Source: Sphingobacteriia bacterium
Lineage (GTDB): Bacteria; Bacteroidota; Bacteroidia; B-17B0; Aurantibacillaceae
Assembly (NCBI GenBank): GCA_009927275.1
Contig: RFNG01000149.1
Span: 1 to 37,012, forward strand
DNA length: 37,012 bases
Direction of reading: 5' to 3'
Below, piece by piece: positions 1-8,852 of the stretch. The translations under genes and the position numbers were made by a program. The first letter of the stretch is position 1, and the number at the start of each line of letters is the position of its first letter. The notes below the pieces were generated by a model. That model was not told the DNA's origin. It saw only the letters and a list, made by a program, of their open reading frames with translations, and searched no databases.

Positions 1-777
1 AATTACAGTTACGGTTGTTAATGCTGAACACGTATTACTCGGTGAAACCGATGTTGCAGAGGTTGCGCCTCGAACCGTAAAAGTTGTTGAAGTTGTGAAA
101 TTATTAAGCACTAAAAACGAATTGTTTGATGTAAATCCATTTGGACCAAACCAAGTAAATGAGGTTACCGCACTACTGGTGTTTAAACTTAAAGTGTTAG
201 CCTGGCCCGAGCAAATACGTCCCGAATTGGTAGGTGTAACAAGACAAATCATGCCGCAATTGGTTTGACCGGCGCCCGGAGCACCTGTATTAGTTTGACT
301 AAAACTAATTTGTTGGTTTTGATTGGAAAAATTGGTAATTAGTAATATATAAAACTGACCGGGTACTGCATTTTGAACGCGAAGGGTTTCCGTTGGTGCT
401 CCTGAATAGCTGCACCCATTACTATTTGGATTTTGGTATCCCGAGCCTGGAACCTGATTGGCGCCCGTTAGGGAATTACATGCTGTAGCTAAATTTGGAA
501 AGGGCCCCCAACAAATAAAATCAATATCCCACGTAGCCGACATGGCAATTACCATAGGGCCAGACGTGGCAGCCTGAAAATAAAACCAAGCGGGATTGGG
601 CTGCGAGCCTAAACACCCATAATTGGGCCCTTGTTGCGCCGAGCCTGCATTTACACCTGCAGGAAACTGCATATTTTGCCCCGTGCAAAAAGGGGTTGCG
701 TTATTGCAGGTATTGTTTTGTCCAACCGCAATGAGTAATGTAAACCAAGAAATGCAAAAAAATAAAAACGATCTCAT
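1..777 (-). CDS. Secreted cell-surface protein, 3' end outside window (Bacteroidota gliding/T9SS-associated type)
   Basis: This reading frame is open from an ATG at 777 down to base 1 (259 codons), so the carboxyl end lies beyond the left edge. Residues 1-20 form a signal peptide (basic start MRS, hydrophobic FLFFCISWFTLLIAVG, then Q). The mature part begins NNTCNNATPFCTGQ and contains GPNYGCLGSQPNPAWFYF. This pattern is typical of an amino-terminal domain in large Bacteroidota surface proteins that usually end in a gliding-motility-associated or type IX secretion domain. From about residue 165 an Ig/PKD-like section begins (RICSGQANTLSLNTS). I infer an adhesin or surface protein exported across the outer membrane. 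The type IX signal itself would lie outside the window. It is 85 bp downstream of ftsX and is probably a separate unit. Confidence 0.75.
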   Translation of the reverse strand, partial: MRSFLFFCISWFTLLIAVGQNNTCNNATPFCTGQNMQFPAGVNAGSAQQGPNYGCLGSQPNPAWFYFQAATSGPMVIAMSATWDIDFICWGPFPNLATACNSLTGANQVPGSGYQNPNSNGCSYSGAPTETLRVQNAVPGQFYILLITNFSNQNQQISFSQTNTGAPGAGQTNCGMICLVTPTNSGRICSGQANTLSLNTSSAVTSFTWFGPNGFTSNNSFLVLNNFTTSTTFTVRGATSATSVSPSNTCSALTTVTVI

Positions 778-862
778 TTGGTATCAAAATATACGCATTT
801 ACCTTTTAAATTTTATACTATTCACTTTTTTTTAAGTGCTTTTTAAAAACTATAAAGATTGA

Positions 863-1705
863 TTAGCCTTGTTTGCGTGAAAGAAACCGAAAAACAGCGC
901 TTAAAGTACTTAAGCCGACCATGCAAACAGATAATAATAAAATAGCAAAACCAATTATTAAAATGGTGGTTAATGGCAATGCAGACTCTAAAAACGGAAA
1001 CATTCTGTTTAAAAAATATTGAGTTGCAAATAACCAAGCTAGAGCCAATCCCCATGCGCATAGGCCCTCTAAAAGGCTTTTTCTTAAAAACGGTTTACTG
1101 ATATAAAGACGCGTTGCGCCAATGAGGTGCATGGTTCTCACATCTTCACTATTTTCAACTATGGATAATTGAATTGTAGAACTAATCAGGTTTAAAGCAA
1201 TAATAATTAGAATTGAACCTAAAAAAAACAAAGCATAGCTGAGGTATTTAATATTAAGATTTAAGCGGTCAATAAAATCGCGCTCAAACATCACTTCAGA
1301 AACCCCATGCCAAGCTGAAATAGTACGCTGCAGGCTAGCTAAAATGGACGATTCTGTTGCATTTTCGGCGAGTCGAATTTCAAAAACATGATACAAGGGA
1401 TTTTCATCTAAAAAAGCTAGAACATCTTCACCAAGATCATGTTTTAGTTGTTTGGCAGCAACTTCTTTAGACACACTAAATACGGTGTCAATTTGAGGCA
1501 GTTGATTTAGCGATTTAAAAATTGTGTGCAATTCAGAAGTTGAGGTTTTTGAATCAACAAAAACCTGCATGCGTATATCTTGTTTTACGGCTTGCTTAAC
1601 ATAACGTGCGTATGAAAAAACCACCGCTGTTAAACCTAATATAAATAAAATTAAACTTAAACTCCAGCTTGTTTTCCAAGAAATTTTGAGTTTGTAAGCG
1701 CTCAT
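863..1705 (-). CDS. ftsX: Cell-division ABC-like permease FtsX
   Basis: This 280-residue protein has the FtsX layout. There is a short cytoplasmic start and one membrane segment (about 15-33). An extracytoplasmic domain (about 38-155) follows, containing the FtsX-like run FSVSKEVAAKQLKHDLGEDV. Three further membrane segments lie at about 158-180, 215-233 and 245-268. The cytoplasmic loop MHLIGATRLYISKPFLRKS matches the family's M-LVGAT---I--PF signature. FtsX pairs with the ATPase FtsE and controls peptidoglycan hydrolases at the septum. No ftsE is in this window, as is usual in Bacteroidota. It starts at an ATG 73 bp after uppP on the same strand and is probably co-transcribed with it. The family call is secure. 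Partner hydrolases cannot be read from here. Confidence 0.93.
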   Translation of the reverse strand: MSAYKLKISWKTSWSLSLILFILGLTAVVFSYARYVKQAVKQDIRMQVFVDSKTSTSELHTIFKSLNQLPQIDTVFSVSKEVAAKQLKHDLGEDVLAFLDENPLYHVFEIRLAENATESSILASLQRTISAWHGVSEVMFERDFIDRLNLNIKYLSYALFFLGSILIIIALNLISSTIQLSIVENSEDVRTMHLIGATRLYISKPFLRKSLLEGLCAWGLALAWLFATQYFLNRMFPFLESALPLTTILIIGFAILLLSVCMVGLSTLSAVFRFLSRKQG

Positions 1706-1778
1706 ACTGCAAGTTAAACGAAATGAATTTAGCCCAAACGGCCTTGTTTTAAATTAAATAAACAATGAAGTGTTAACG

Positions 1779-2579
1779 CTAGTGTAGTAAAAAAAGCATA
1801 ATAAGCCCAACACTTATTCTGTACCAACCCCAAATTTGTAGTCCGTAGCGGGTTAACAGGCGAATAAAATATTTTACTGCAATAAGAGCAATACCAAACG
1901 CAATCAAATTACCTAACATAAAAATTATTAAATTATAATGAGATTCGGTTATTAAATGGAAGCCCTTTATAAGTGCACCGTCTTGATGCCATGATTTAAT
2001 AAATAAACTGTAAAAAGTTACTGCTAGCAATGTGGGTACTGCCAGAAAAAAACTAAATTCTGCAGCCTGTTGTCGTGACAGGCCCTGTTGCATACCCCCA
2101 ATTAAACATGCTGCGGCTCTGCTTGTACCGGGCATTAAAGCCAAGCATTGCCAAAGACCAATTTTAAAAGCTTTTAAGCGCGTTACAGGTACAGTGGGCT
2201 GTTCCGGTTTTACAGGAAATATACGATGTAAAAAAATAAATACGATACCGCCGATAATAAGTGCAATGGCTATGGGTACGGGTTTTTCCAAAACTTGGTC
2301 AATTGCATCATCAAACAGTGCTCCTAACAGCAATGCTGGTATAACACCTATGGCAAGTGGAATATATACAGACAGGCTACTAAAAAAGTACGATTTATAT
2401 AATACCACAACCGCCAAAATGGCGCCAAATTGAATGGAGACCTGAAACATTTTAACAAAACCGTCGTCTTGTATGCCAAAAAAAGTGCTCGTAAAAATCA
2501 TATGGGCCGTTGAGGATACAGGTAAAAATTCAGTAAGCCCTTCGATAATTGCAATGCAAACAGCCTCTAAATACGACAT
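1779..2579 (-). CDS. uppP: Undecaprenyl-diphosphatase UppP/BacA
   Basis: UppP dephosphorylates undecaprenyl diphosphate to regenerate the lipid carrier for peptidoglycan and other surface glycans. The 266-residue polytopic membrane protein has both active-site motifs. The first is EGLTEFLPVSSTAH at 13-26, whose E13, E17 and H26 correspond to E. coli E17, E21 and H30. The second is MPGTSRAAACLIGG at 149-162, whose S153 and R154 correspond to S173 and R174. The second motif usually reads SRS-A/G-A-T/S; here it is SRAAAC, so two small hydroxyl residues are replaced. AAEFSFFLAVP at 172-182 is also a family hallmark. It sits 8 bp downstream of the DUF3098 gene in the same operon. It is functionally linked to the wecA gene in this window, which uses the same carrier. 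Confidence 0.95.
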   Translation of the reverse strand: MSYLEAVCIAIIEGLTEFLPVSSTAHMIFTSTFFGIQDDGFVKMFQVSIQFGAILAVVVLYKSYFFSSLSVYIPLAIGVIPALLLGALFDDAIDQVLEKPVPIAIALIIGGIVFIFLHRIFPVKPEQPTVPVTRLKAFKIGLWQCLALMPGTSRAAACLIGGMQQGLSRQQAAEFSFFLAVPTLLAVTFYSLFIKSWHQDGALIKGFHLITESHYNLIIFMLGNLIAFGIALIAVKYFIRLLTRYGLQIWGWYRISVGLIMLFLLH

Positions 2580-2587
2580 TTAAAAAA

Positions 2588-2842
2588 CTAGTGTTTATTA
2601 GATTCTGAATGAGATTGCCGGTACATAATACCAAATAAAATGGTTACAAAGCCAAGTAAGCAAAGAAGGGGCGCTATGGTTATACGTTGTGTACTGAATA
2701 TCTCAGGATTAAACACTTGGGGATCATCACTGCCGCCACCCATCATGGAGACGTATCCTAAAACCACCAAAAGTGTACCGGCTATTAACAGTATATAATT
2801 TTGTTTTGAAAAGTATGAATTCACTAAGCAAATATAATGCAT
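2588..2842 (-). CDS. DUF3098 family small membrane protein
   Basis: This 84-residue protein has two membrane segments (about 14-32 and 56-74) joined by the family-specific loop [20 protein letters not shown]. That loop is diagnostic of DUF3098, a Bacteroidota protein usually encoded beside ftsX and uppP. I chose the ATG at 2842. The frame is open further upstream, to an ATG at 2881 and a TTG at 2884, but the added residues look non-native and would overlap the divergent gmd gene. The function is unknown; conserved linkage suggests a role in division or cell-wall synthesis. Only 30 bp separate this start from the gmd start, so the two promoters must overlap. Confidence 0.85.
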   Translation of the reverse strand: MHYICLVNSYFSKQNYILLIAGTLLVVLGYVSMMGGGSDDPQVFNPEIFSTQRITIAPLLCLLGFVTILFGIMYRQSHSESNKH

Positions 2843-2856
2843 TATGCCGAATGTAA

Positions 2857-2864
2857 TATCTTTA
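2857..2864 (+). promoter_or_regulatory. Possible -7 promoter element for gmd operon
   Basis: TATCTTTA is one base from the Bacteroidota -7 consensus TAnnTTTG and lies 8 bp before the chosen gmd ATG. I see no clear TTTG about 20 bp upstream. If real, the leader would be only a few bases, and the longer gmd reading frame starting at 2837 would be untranslated. Confidence 0.35.
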
Positions 2865-2872
2865 CACCTGAT

Positions 2873-3967
2873 ATGACACATCAAAAAACGGCTCTCATTA
2901 CCGGAGTTACAGGTCAGGATGGGGCCTATTTAGCTGAATTACTTCTTGAAAAAGGATATCAGGTTCACGGAATTAAACGACGCAGTTCACTTTTTAATAC
3001 CGAACGAATTGATCATCTGTATCAGGATAAACATGAAAAGCGTGTTAATTTTAAATTGCATTACGGAGATTTAACGGACAGCACCAATTTAATTCGAATT
3101 GTACAGGAAGTTCAGCCACATGAAATATATAATTTGGCAGCACAAAGCCATGTTAAGGTTAGTTTTGAAACACCGGAATATACTGCAAATGCCGATGCCC
3201 TTGGCACACTTAGACTGCTTGAGGCCATTCGGATTTTAAAATTAGAACAGCACACTAAATTTTATCAGGCCTCAACAAGTGAATTATATGGCTTGGTGCA
3301 GGAGGTACCTCAGTCTGAAACCACACCTTTTTATCCGCGTAGTCCCTATGGCGTTGCAAAATTATATGCATACTGGATTACAAAAAATTACCGCGAAAGC
3401 TATGGCATGTTTGCATGTAATGGCATTTTATTTAATCATGAAAGTCCTTTACGTGGTGAAACGTTTGTTACCCGAAAAATTACAAGAGCGGTTGCTAAAA
3501 TTCATCTTGGACTTCAAGATCGATTGTTTGTTGGAAATTTGGATGCAGAACGTGATTGGGGACATGCACAGGATTATGTTAAAGGCATGTGGTTAATGAT
3601 GCAACACCCGCAACCCGATGATTTTGTATTGGCTACCGGACGTAAAATAAGCGTTCGTAATTTTATAGAATTGGCATTTAAAGAAACAGGAGTTCAAATA
3701 GAATGGAATGGAAACGGCGTGCAAGAAAAAGGCTTTGATTCCAAAAGCGGAATGTGTCGAATTGAAGTGGATCCCTTGTACTTTAGACCTGCTGAAGTAG
3801 ATTTGTTAATTGGAAATGCCGAAAAAGCTAAACGCCTTTTAGGCTGGGAGGCCAAATGTACAGTAGAAGAATTGTGCCGTGATATGGTACAATCTGATAT
3901 TATTAAATTTAAACGTGATAAATATTTACTAGATGGTGGGCATCAGGTAGTACAACCAAATGAATAG
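2873..3967 (+). CDS. gmd: GDP-mannose 4,6-dehydratase
   Basis: Gmd converts GDP-D-mannose to GDP-4-keto-6-deoxy-mannose, the first committed step to GDP-L-fucose. The 364-residue protein is an extended short-chain dehydrogenase. Its NADP-binding motif GVTGQDG is at 11-17, and NLAAQSHV follows. The active-site motif STSELYG has T135 and E137, and YGVAK has Y159 and K163. These match E. coli T132, E134, Y156 and K160 with a constant offset. [10 protein letters not shown] is the family's substrate-side motif. I chose the ATG at 2873 because it gives [11 protein letters not shown], the normal family start. An upstream ATG at 2837 would add 12 residues. The gene is followed after 2 bp by fcl, which carries out the next step. 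Confidence 0.97.
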   Translation: MTHQKTALITGVTGQDGAYLAELLLEKGYQVHGIKRRSSLFNTERIDHLYQDKHEKRVNFKLHYGDLTDSTNLIRIVQEVQPHEIYNLAAQSHVKVSFETPEYTANADALGTLRLLEAIRILKLEQHTKFYQASTSELYGLVQEVPQSETTPFYPRSPYGVAKLYAYWITKNYRESYGMFACNGILFNHESPLRGETFVTRKITRAVAKIHLGLQDRLFVGNLDAERDWGHAQDYVKGMWLMMQHPQPDDFVLATGRKISVRNFIELAFKETGVQIEWNGNGVQEKGFDSKSGMCRIEVDPLYFRPAEVDLLIGNAEKAKRLLGWEAKCTVEELCRDMVQSDIIKFKRDKYLLDGGHQVVQPNE

Positions 3968-3969
3968 GC

Positions 3970-4911
3970 ATGAATTTTAATTCACGAATTTATGTTGCAG
4001 GACATACCGGCATGGTGGGTTCTGCTATAATACGCGCCCTAGAAGCTCAAGGCTGCAGCCATATTATAAAGGCATCATCAAGCAGTGTGGATTTACGCAA
4101 TCAACATCAGGTTCAGCATTTATTTAACACACATAAGCCCGAATATGTATTTCTTGCTGCGGCAAAAGTAGGGGGCATTCATGCCAATAACACCTTGCGT
4201 GCAGATTTTTTGTATGATAATTTGATGATTCAATCAAATGTGATACACGAAGCTTACCGAAATAATGTAAAGAAACTATTATTTTTAGGTTCATCCTGTA
4301 TTTATCCAAAACAGGCTCCACAGCCCTTGCGTGAAGAATATCTCTTAACGGCTGCACTTGAACCCACAAATGAGCCTTACGCATTAGCTAAAATTGCAGG
4401 CATTAAGCTTTGTGAAAATTATCGTTTACAATACGGATGTGATTTTATTTCCGTGATGCCGGCTAATTTGTATGGACCTAATGATACATACCATTTGCAG
4501 CATGCACACGTATTACCTACACTTATCAGAAAATGTCATGAAGCCAAGATTAAGCAACAAAACACCATAGAATTATGGGGTAGCGGAACGCCCATGCGTG
4601 AGTTTTTACATGTAGACGATTTGGCACAAGCCTGTTTATTTTTAATGCAGCAATATTCAAATGTTCAGCATATTAATGTGGGTACGGGCATAGAAATTAG
4701 TATAGCTGAACTGGCGCAAACGGTTGCCAACATCGTGGGCTATACAGGTTCTTTTTATTATAATTCTAATATGCCGGATGGTACCATGCGAAAGGTAATG
4801 GATAGTTCAAAGCTTCAATCGTTGGGTTGGCATGCTCAAATTTCCTTATCCGAGGGCATTAAAAATGTGTATGACCAATACATTAAAGGCGAAGCAGTAA
4901 AAGCCATGTAA
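3970..4911 (+). CDS. fcl: GDP-L-fucose synthase
   Basis: Fcl (WcaG) epimerises and reduces GDP-4-keto-6-deoxymannose to GDP-L-fucose with NADPH. The 313-residue protein shows the nucleotide motif GHTGMVG at 11-17. The active-site residues are S108/S109 and C110 (GSSCIYP), and Y137 and K141 (EPYALAK). They align with E. coli S107, C109, Y136 and K140. LYGPNDTYHLQHAHVLP carries the expected histidine, and WGSGTPMREFLHVDDLA is a further family hallmark. It starts 2 bp after gmd. Its TAA stop overlaps the next gene's ATG by one base (TAATG), so translation is probably coupled. With gmd it makes the whole route from GDP-mannose to GDP-fucose. Confidence 0.97.
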   Translation: MNFNSRIYVAGHTGMVGSAIIRALEAQGCSHIIKASSSSVDLRNQHQVQHLFNTHKPEYVFLAAAKVGGIHANNTLRADFLYDNLMIQSNVIHEAYRNNVKKLLFLGSSCIYPKQAPQPLREEYLLTAALEPTNEPYALAKIAGIKLCENYRLQYGCDFISVMPANLYGPNDTYHLQHAHVLPTLIRKCHEAKIKQQNTIELWGSGTPMREFLHVDDLAQACLFLMQQYSNVQHINVGTGIEISIAELAQTVANIVGYTGSFYYNSNMPDGTMRKVMDSSKLQSLGWHAQISLSEGIKNVYDQYIKGEAVKAM

Positions 4912-6359
4912 TGCAAAGGGCGCGTTTAATTATACTTTTTATTTTTTGGCAAGGTATAATTTGGTCACAATCTTTATGTTTTCCAGAACAGGATGTTATG
5001 GCTCATGTTTATAACAGTTCGGAGGTTTCACAGGCTTCAATGCGGCCAATTTTTAATACGCAGGGGTTAAAAACACAAATTCTAAAGCCAACAATCTCAG
5101 ATCGTTTATGGAACACGCAGGCGCTGTCTATTTCAGATAGCTTACAAGGATTTTGGATGCGTGCAGACTTGGATATGAATTTACAGCTGGGAAAATCACT
5201 AACAGATACGGGTATTTTTTATACAAATGGTCGTGGCTTATGGGTACGCTGCGGAATTGGCAAAAACGTTCGTTTTGAAACCATTTTTTCTGAGTATCAG
5301 GCGCGTCCGGATTATGCGCAGGCAGGGTATTACGCAGGTGGAACCGTGCCCGGTTTTGGACGATGGAAAACCTTTGGCACGCAAGCCTATGATTTTGCAG
5401 CTTCAATGGGTGTTTTGGCCATTCAGGTAAGGCCCCGCATGCACATTTCTTTAGGCCAGGGAAAACATCATGTGGGCTATGGTTACCGCTCTATGCTTTG
5501 GAGCGATTATATGCCCGGATATCCATTTGCTCGTATACAGTTAAATTCAAAACATAATGTTTTAAAATACGAAATGCTTTGGGCCGCGCTAAGTGCTTTT
5601 CCTCAAAAAGCAACACACCGCAGTACAGAAGCCCTGTTTTTAAAAAGTGCTGCTGCTTTTCAGCTTTTGGAGTGGCAGCCAATAAAAACCTTTAGGTTTT
5701 GTTTTTTTCAAGGTATTTCCAGCAGGGCTTCGGGATTTGAAAACAAACCCCGACTAAATGTATCATTTGCAAATCCGGTACTCTTTTTAAATGCATTGGC
5801 CTTTGGGCTTTCGGACACCCTTAATAATGTTACACTGGGAGCTCAAGGGCATTGGCAAGCTTCTTCAAATCTTTCTTTTTATGCCCAAACGCAATTTGAT
5901 AAATCGATTGATAATGCAAAAGCATCTGTTTTCGCATATCAGGCAGGCATGCATTTTTATTACAAAAGTCAGCAAACACTTTTACACGTGCAGTTTGAGT
6001 GGAATGCCCTTTCAAATAAATTGCATCAAAATGAAGTTCCTAGGCATTATGCCATGCGCTGGTCAACCCTACAGGGTCCCGGTCAAGAAATGCTTTGCCG
6101 TTTTCAATGGCGTTATAAAAGATTACTTGTAACGGCTCATACTGCACAAAGCTTCACGATACAAAATGCGTTTACAACTGATGCGCGTTCTAAGTCCTAT
6201 TTGATAAATACCGAATGGGGCTGTTTATTAAATCCTGAACGCAGATGGATTTTAGCGGCCGGATTTCAGAACCTAACACACTTAAATGCTAGTAATAACG
6301 CATACTTATATGTATCTTTGAAATCCCAGTTGTATAATTGGTATAACGATATACGATGA
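4911..6359 (+). CDS. RemB/Wzi-like outer-membrane beta-barrel protein
   Basis: This is a 482-residue protein with a signal peptide (LIILFIFWQGIIWSQS, about 6-21) and no internal membrane helices. Its long alternating aromatic and polar stretches suggest a beta-barrel. The segment GQGKHHVGYGYRSMLWSD, followed by PFARI, resembles the GxGKNFIGDGYRSLLLSD signature that I recall from gliding-motility protein RemB and Wzi-like proteins of Bacteroidota. Early residues ASMRPIF also fit that group. It overlaps fcl by one base and the next gene wecA by four (ATGA). That places it firmly in a surface-glycan operon, so a role in retaining or exporting a fucose-containing glycan is a reasonable inference. 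The exact family assignment is moderate; the outer-membrane barrel call is better supported. Confidence 0.6.
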   Translation: MQRARLIILFIFWQGIIWSQSLCFPEQDVMAHVYNSSEVSQASMRPIFNTQGLKTQILKPTISDRLWNTQALSISDSLQGFWMRADLDMNLQLGKSLTDTGIFYTNGRGLWVRCGIGKNVRFETIFSEYQARPDYAQAGYYAGGTVPGFGRWKTFGTQAYDFAASMGVLAIQVRPRMHISLGQGKHHVGYGYRSMLWSDYMPGYPFARIQLNSKHNVLKYEMLWAALSAFPQKATHRSTEALFLKSAAAFQLLEWQPIKTFRFCFFQGISSRASGFENKPRLNVSFANPVLFLNALAFGLSDTLNNVTLGAQGHWQASSNLSFYAQTQFDKSIDNAKASVFAYQAGMHFYYKSQQTLLHVQFEWNALSNKLHQNEVPRHYAMRWSTLQGPGQEMLCRFQWRYKRLLVTAHTAQSFTIQNAFTTDARSKSYLINTEWGCLLNPERRWILAAGFQNLTHLNASNNAYLYVSLKSQLYNWYNDIR

Positions 6360-7432
6360 GCCTGCTGATTATAGTTTTTTTTACAGCATTTGTTGTTGTA
6401 TTGTATTCTACGCCATCGTTAATAAAAGTTGCGGTTTTAAAACGTCTCATTGATCATCCCAGTGAAGACCGTAAAATACATACACGTTCGGTGCCCACCA
6501 TTGGAGGTATTATAATTTTTGCGGCAACCATTTTTGCCTTTTGCATGTGGTATGGTATTCAGTACTTTAAGGATGCCTCATCGATGATAAAATCGGTAAA
6601 TGAATTTAAGTTAATAATTGCCACCAGCCTGGTGTTATTTTTTGTAGGCATTAAAGATGACATAATTGGTACAGCACCAGTAAAAAAACTTTTTGCACAT
6701 ATTTTAGTGGCATTGATTTTAGTGCTGATGGGAGACATTCGAATAAGCAGTTTACACGGAATTTTTGAAACGTATGTTATACCGTATTGGGCCAGTGTAT
6801 TTCTATCCATTTTTACCTACGTAGTGGTGGTTAATTCATTTAATTTAATAGATGGTGTTGACGGCCTGGCGGCAGGTATTGGATTTATTTCAAGCGTATG
6901 TTTTGGCGCATGGTTTATAGCGGCGGGAGATTATCCCTATGCCGCACTTTCATTTTCGTTAGCCGGTGCATTGTTGGGGTTTTTAGTTTTTAATTTTGCT
7001 CCAGCTAAAATTTTTATGGGAGATTCCGGTTCACTTATTATCGGACTTTTCATTTGTATTTTAGCCATTAAACTTATTGAATTTCCCACACAGCAACTCA
7101 ATGTGTTTTGGCTGAGGGTAAGTAAACCTGTATTTGTTATAGCGATTTTAGCGTATCCGCTTTTAGATACACTGAGGTCTTTTATGATACGTACATTTAA
7201 GGGGATATCACCTTTTATGGCAGATCGTAATCACATACATCATAAACTTTTAAACAGCGGATTTTCACATCGTAAAACAGCCATAATAATTTATTTGTTT
7301 TCAGTTTTTAATTTAATACTGGCATTATGTTCTTATTATTTACCATTTCCTACCATTTCATTAGTTTTTATACTTTTATTTGCCCTTGGGTTTTTAATTT
7401 TTGTGTTACGAAAAAATGAATCTGCACATTAA
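6356..7432 (+). CDS. wecA: WecA/TagO-family undecaprenyl-phosphate sugar-1-phosphate transferase
   Basis: This integral membrane enzyme transfers a UDP-sugar phosphate, usually GlcNAc-1-phosphate, to undecaprenyl phosphate. That starts a lipid-linked glycan on the cytoplasmic face. The 358-residue protein has about ten hydrophobic segments and the family motifs in order: DHPSEDRKIHTRSVPTIGG (33-51), FNLIDGVDGLAAG (about 161-173), the Mg-binding FMGDSGS (about 219-225) and HIHHKLL (about 293-299), the cytoplasmic histidine loop of the WecA branch. MraY is excluded by the HIHH motif and the operon context. It overlaps the barrel gene by ATGA and tolC by 17 bp. It competes for the carrier that UppP regenerates. 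The sugar specificity cannot be read from sequence. Confidence 0.9.
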   Translation: MSLLIIVFFTAFVVVLYSTPSLIKVAVLKRLIDHPSEDRKIHTRSVPTIGGIIIFAATIFAFCMWYGIQYFKDASSMIKSVNEFKLIIATSLVLFFVGIKDDIIGTAPVKKLFAHILVALILVLMGDIRISSLHGIFETYVIPYWASVFLSIFTYVVVVNSFNLIDGVDGLAAGIGFISSVCFGAWFIAAGDYPYAALSFSLAGALLGFLVFNFAPAKIFMGDSGSLIIGLFICILAIKLIEFPTQQLNVFWLRVSKPVFVIAILAYPLLDTLRSFMIRTFKGISPFMADRNHIHHKLLNSGFSHRKTAIIIYLFSVFNLILALCSYYLPFPTISLVFILLFALGFLIFVLRKNESAH

Positions 7433-8852
7433 AAACACGATAATTATAAACCGCTTTTTTTTCTGTTTTTATCTATTAATAATTACAATTCCGCAAAACT
7501 TCAAGGCGCAGCATAAATACACCTTAGATGAATGTACAACCTTAGCATTAAAAAATAATATTTCAATACAACAAGCCTTGTTAAATGTAGAAAATGCAGA
7601 GCTTACTTATCGCCAAACGCAGGCTGCAATTTTACCCAGCTTAAATGCAGGCGCTAACCATGCCTATAATTTTGGAAAATCCATAGACCGCTTTACGAAT
7701 ACGTTTGCAAACACATGGGTGTTGTCTCAAAACTTTTTTTTAGGCTCAGGCTTTACGCTATGGAGCGGATTTATGCAATGGCATGCCATTCGGTCACAAG
7801 ATTTTTTACAACGCAGCCAAAAGGAGCGTTTGGCGCAACAACAACGTGAACTTAAGCTGGCTGTAACCACAGCCTTTTTAAATTTATTATTAGCCACAGA
7901 GCTTGAAGCTGTTGCCGTGCAGCAAGCGGAGGCCTCTAAATTGCAGTTTGAACGCAGCAAAAAACTTGTTGATCTTGGTCAGTTGTCAGCATCGGTACAA
8001 TTTGAAATGCAGGCCCAGTGGGCTAATGATAAAATGCAACAAGTTGTTGCTCAAAACTCAACCCGACTAGCACAATTAACATTAGCACAACTTGTAAATG
8101 AACCTAATGTATTTTATATTGAAATTCAAACTCCAGCAGCCATAAAGGACCCTCCGGCATTACCTAAAACCCAAATCCAACTGGAAGACGTTGTGGTTCA
8201 GCAAAATGCTTATAAGGCTTTACAATGGCAAGTTTTAAGCGCCGAACAAAATTTAAAAATGTCAAAAGGCCGATTGTCACCAAGTATAACGGCTAATGCC
8301 GCTTTAGGTTCTGGAACCTCAGGATTGTATAAAAATATTATAAGCCAATCAATTACCGGAGAACAACCTATAGGCTATCTTAAATCGGGCGAAATTGTGT
8401 ATACACCCAAATTTTCGTACAAATCAGAACCGGTTCCTTTTAAAGATCAAATTTCTGAAAATTTAAACCGAAGTGTTGGACTTTCAATAAACTGGCCCTT
8501 GTTTAACGGCTTACAAACGCAAACGGCAATTAAACAAGCCAAAATTGGTTTACAATTGGCACAATTAAATTTAGAATTGCAACGACAAACTCTTTTAAAA
8601 GAATGGATACAAGCCGAATGTAATGCTACCGGCGCATATCAAAAACTTTTGGCAACCATAGAGCAAGAAGCAGCCGTAACCGAAGCATTTCGAATTAGTG
8701 AACAAAAATTTGCGCAAGGCGCATTAAGTGTTTATGAATTTAACATTCAAAAATCAAAATACTTTATTACACGTAGTAGTACACTACAAGCCCGTTACGA
8801 ATATGAGTTTAGGATTAAGATAATGGATTTTTATATTGCCCAAAGCCATTAG
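7416..8852 (+). CDS. TolC-family outer-membrane channel protein
   Basis: This 478-residue protein has a signal peptide (FFFCFYLLIITIPQNFKAQ), then the typical TolC opening YTLDECTTLALKNN. Two copies of the outer-membrane-factor fold follow: beta-rich pieces at about 50-90 and 280-340, and long heptad-like helices at about 125-200 and 370-440. TolC-type trimers form the outer-membrane exit of type I secretion and efflux systems. The ATG at 7416 is preferred over an in-frame ATG at 7401; both overlap the end of wecA. No inner-membrane transporter or adaptor gene is adjacent, so the partner pump is elsewhere. The position at the end of the glycan operon suggests, but does not show, a role in surface-polymer export. 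Its stop overlaps the convergent dedA stop. Confidence 0.88.
   Translation: MNLHIKNTIIINRFFFCFYLLIITIPQNFKAQHKYTLDECTTLALKNNISIQQALLNVENAELTYRQTQAAILPSLNAGANHAYNFGKSIDRFTNTFANTWVLSQNFFLGSGFTLWSGFMQWHAIRSQDFLQRSQKERLAQQQRELKLAVTTAFLNLLLATELEAVAVQQAEASKLQFERSKKLVDLGQLSASVQFEMQAQWANDKMQQVVAQNSTRLAQLTLAQLVNEPNVFYIEIQTPAAIKDPPALPKTQIQLEDVVVQQNAYKALQWQVLSAEQNLKMSKGRLSPSITANAALGSGTSGLYKNIISQSITGEQPIGYLKSGEIVYTPKFSYKSEPVPFKDQISENLNRSVGLSINWPLFNGLQTQTAIKQAKIGLQLAQLNLELQRQTLLKEWIQAECNATGAYQKLLATIEQEAAVTEAFRISEQKFAQGALSVYEFNIQKSKYFITRSSTLQARYEYEFRIKIMDFYIAQSH

Noticed and set aside
623-835. Plus-strand open frame of 70 codons
   Set aside because: It is antisense to the start of the secreted protein at 1-777, which has a clear signal peptide and family motif; the plus-strand product looks random.
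823-838. Possible hairpin CACTT-T6-AAGTG as terminator between ftsX and the secreted gene
   Set aside because: Only 5 bp with a homopolymer loop and no following T-run in the right place; too weak to call.
2837-2872. Amino-terminal extension of gmd from ATG at 2837
   Set aside because: Adds 12 non-family residues, overlaps a possible promoter element, and [11 protein letters not shown] at 2873 is the normal start.
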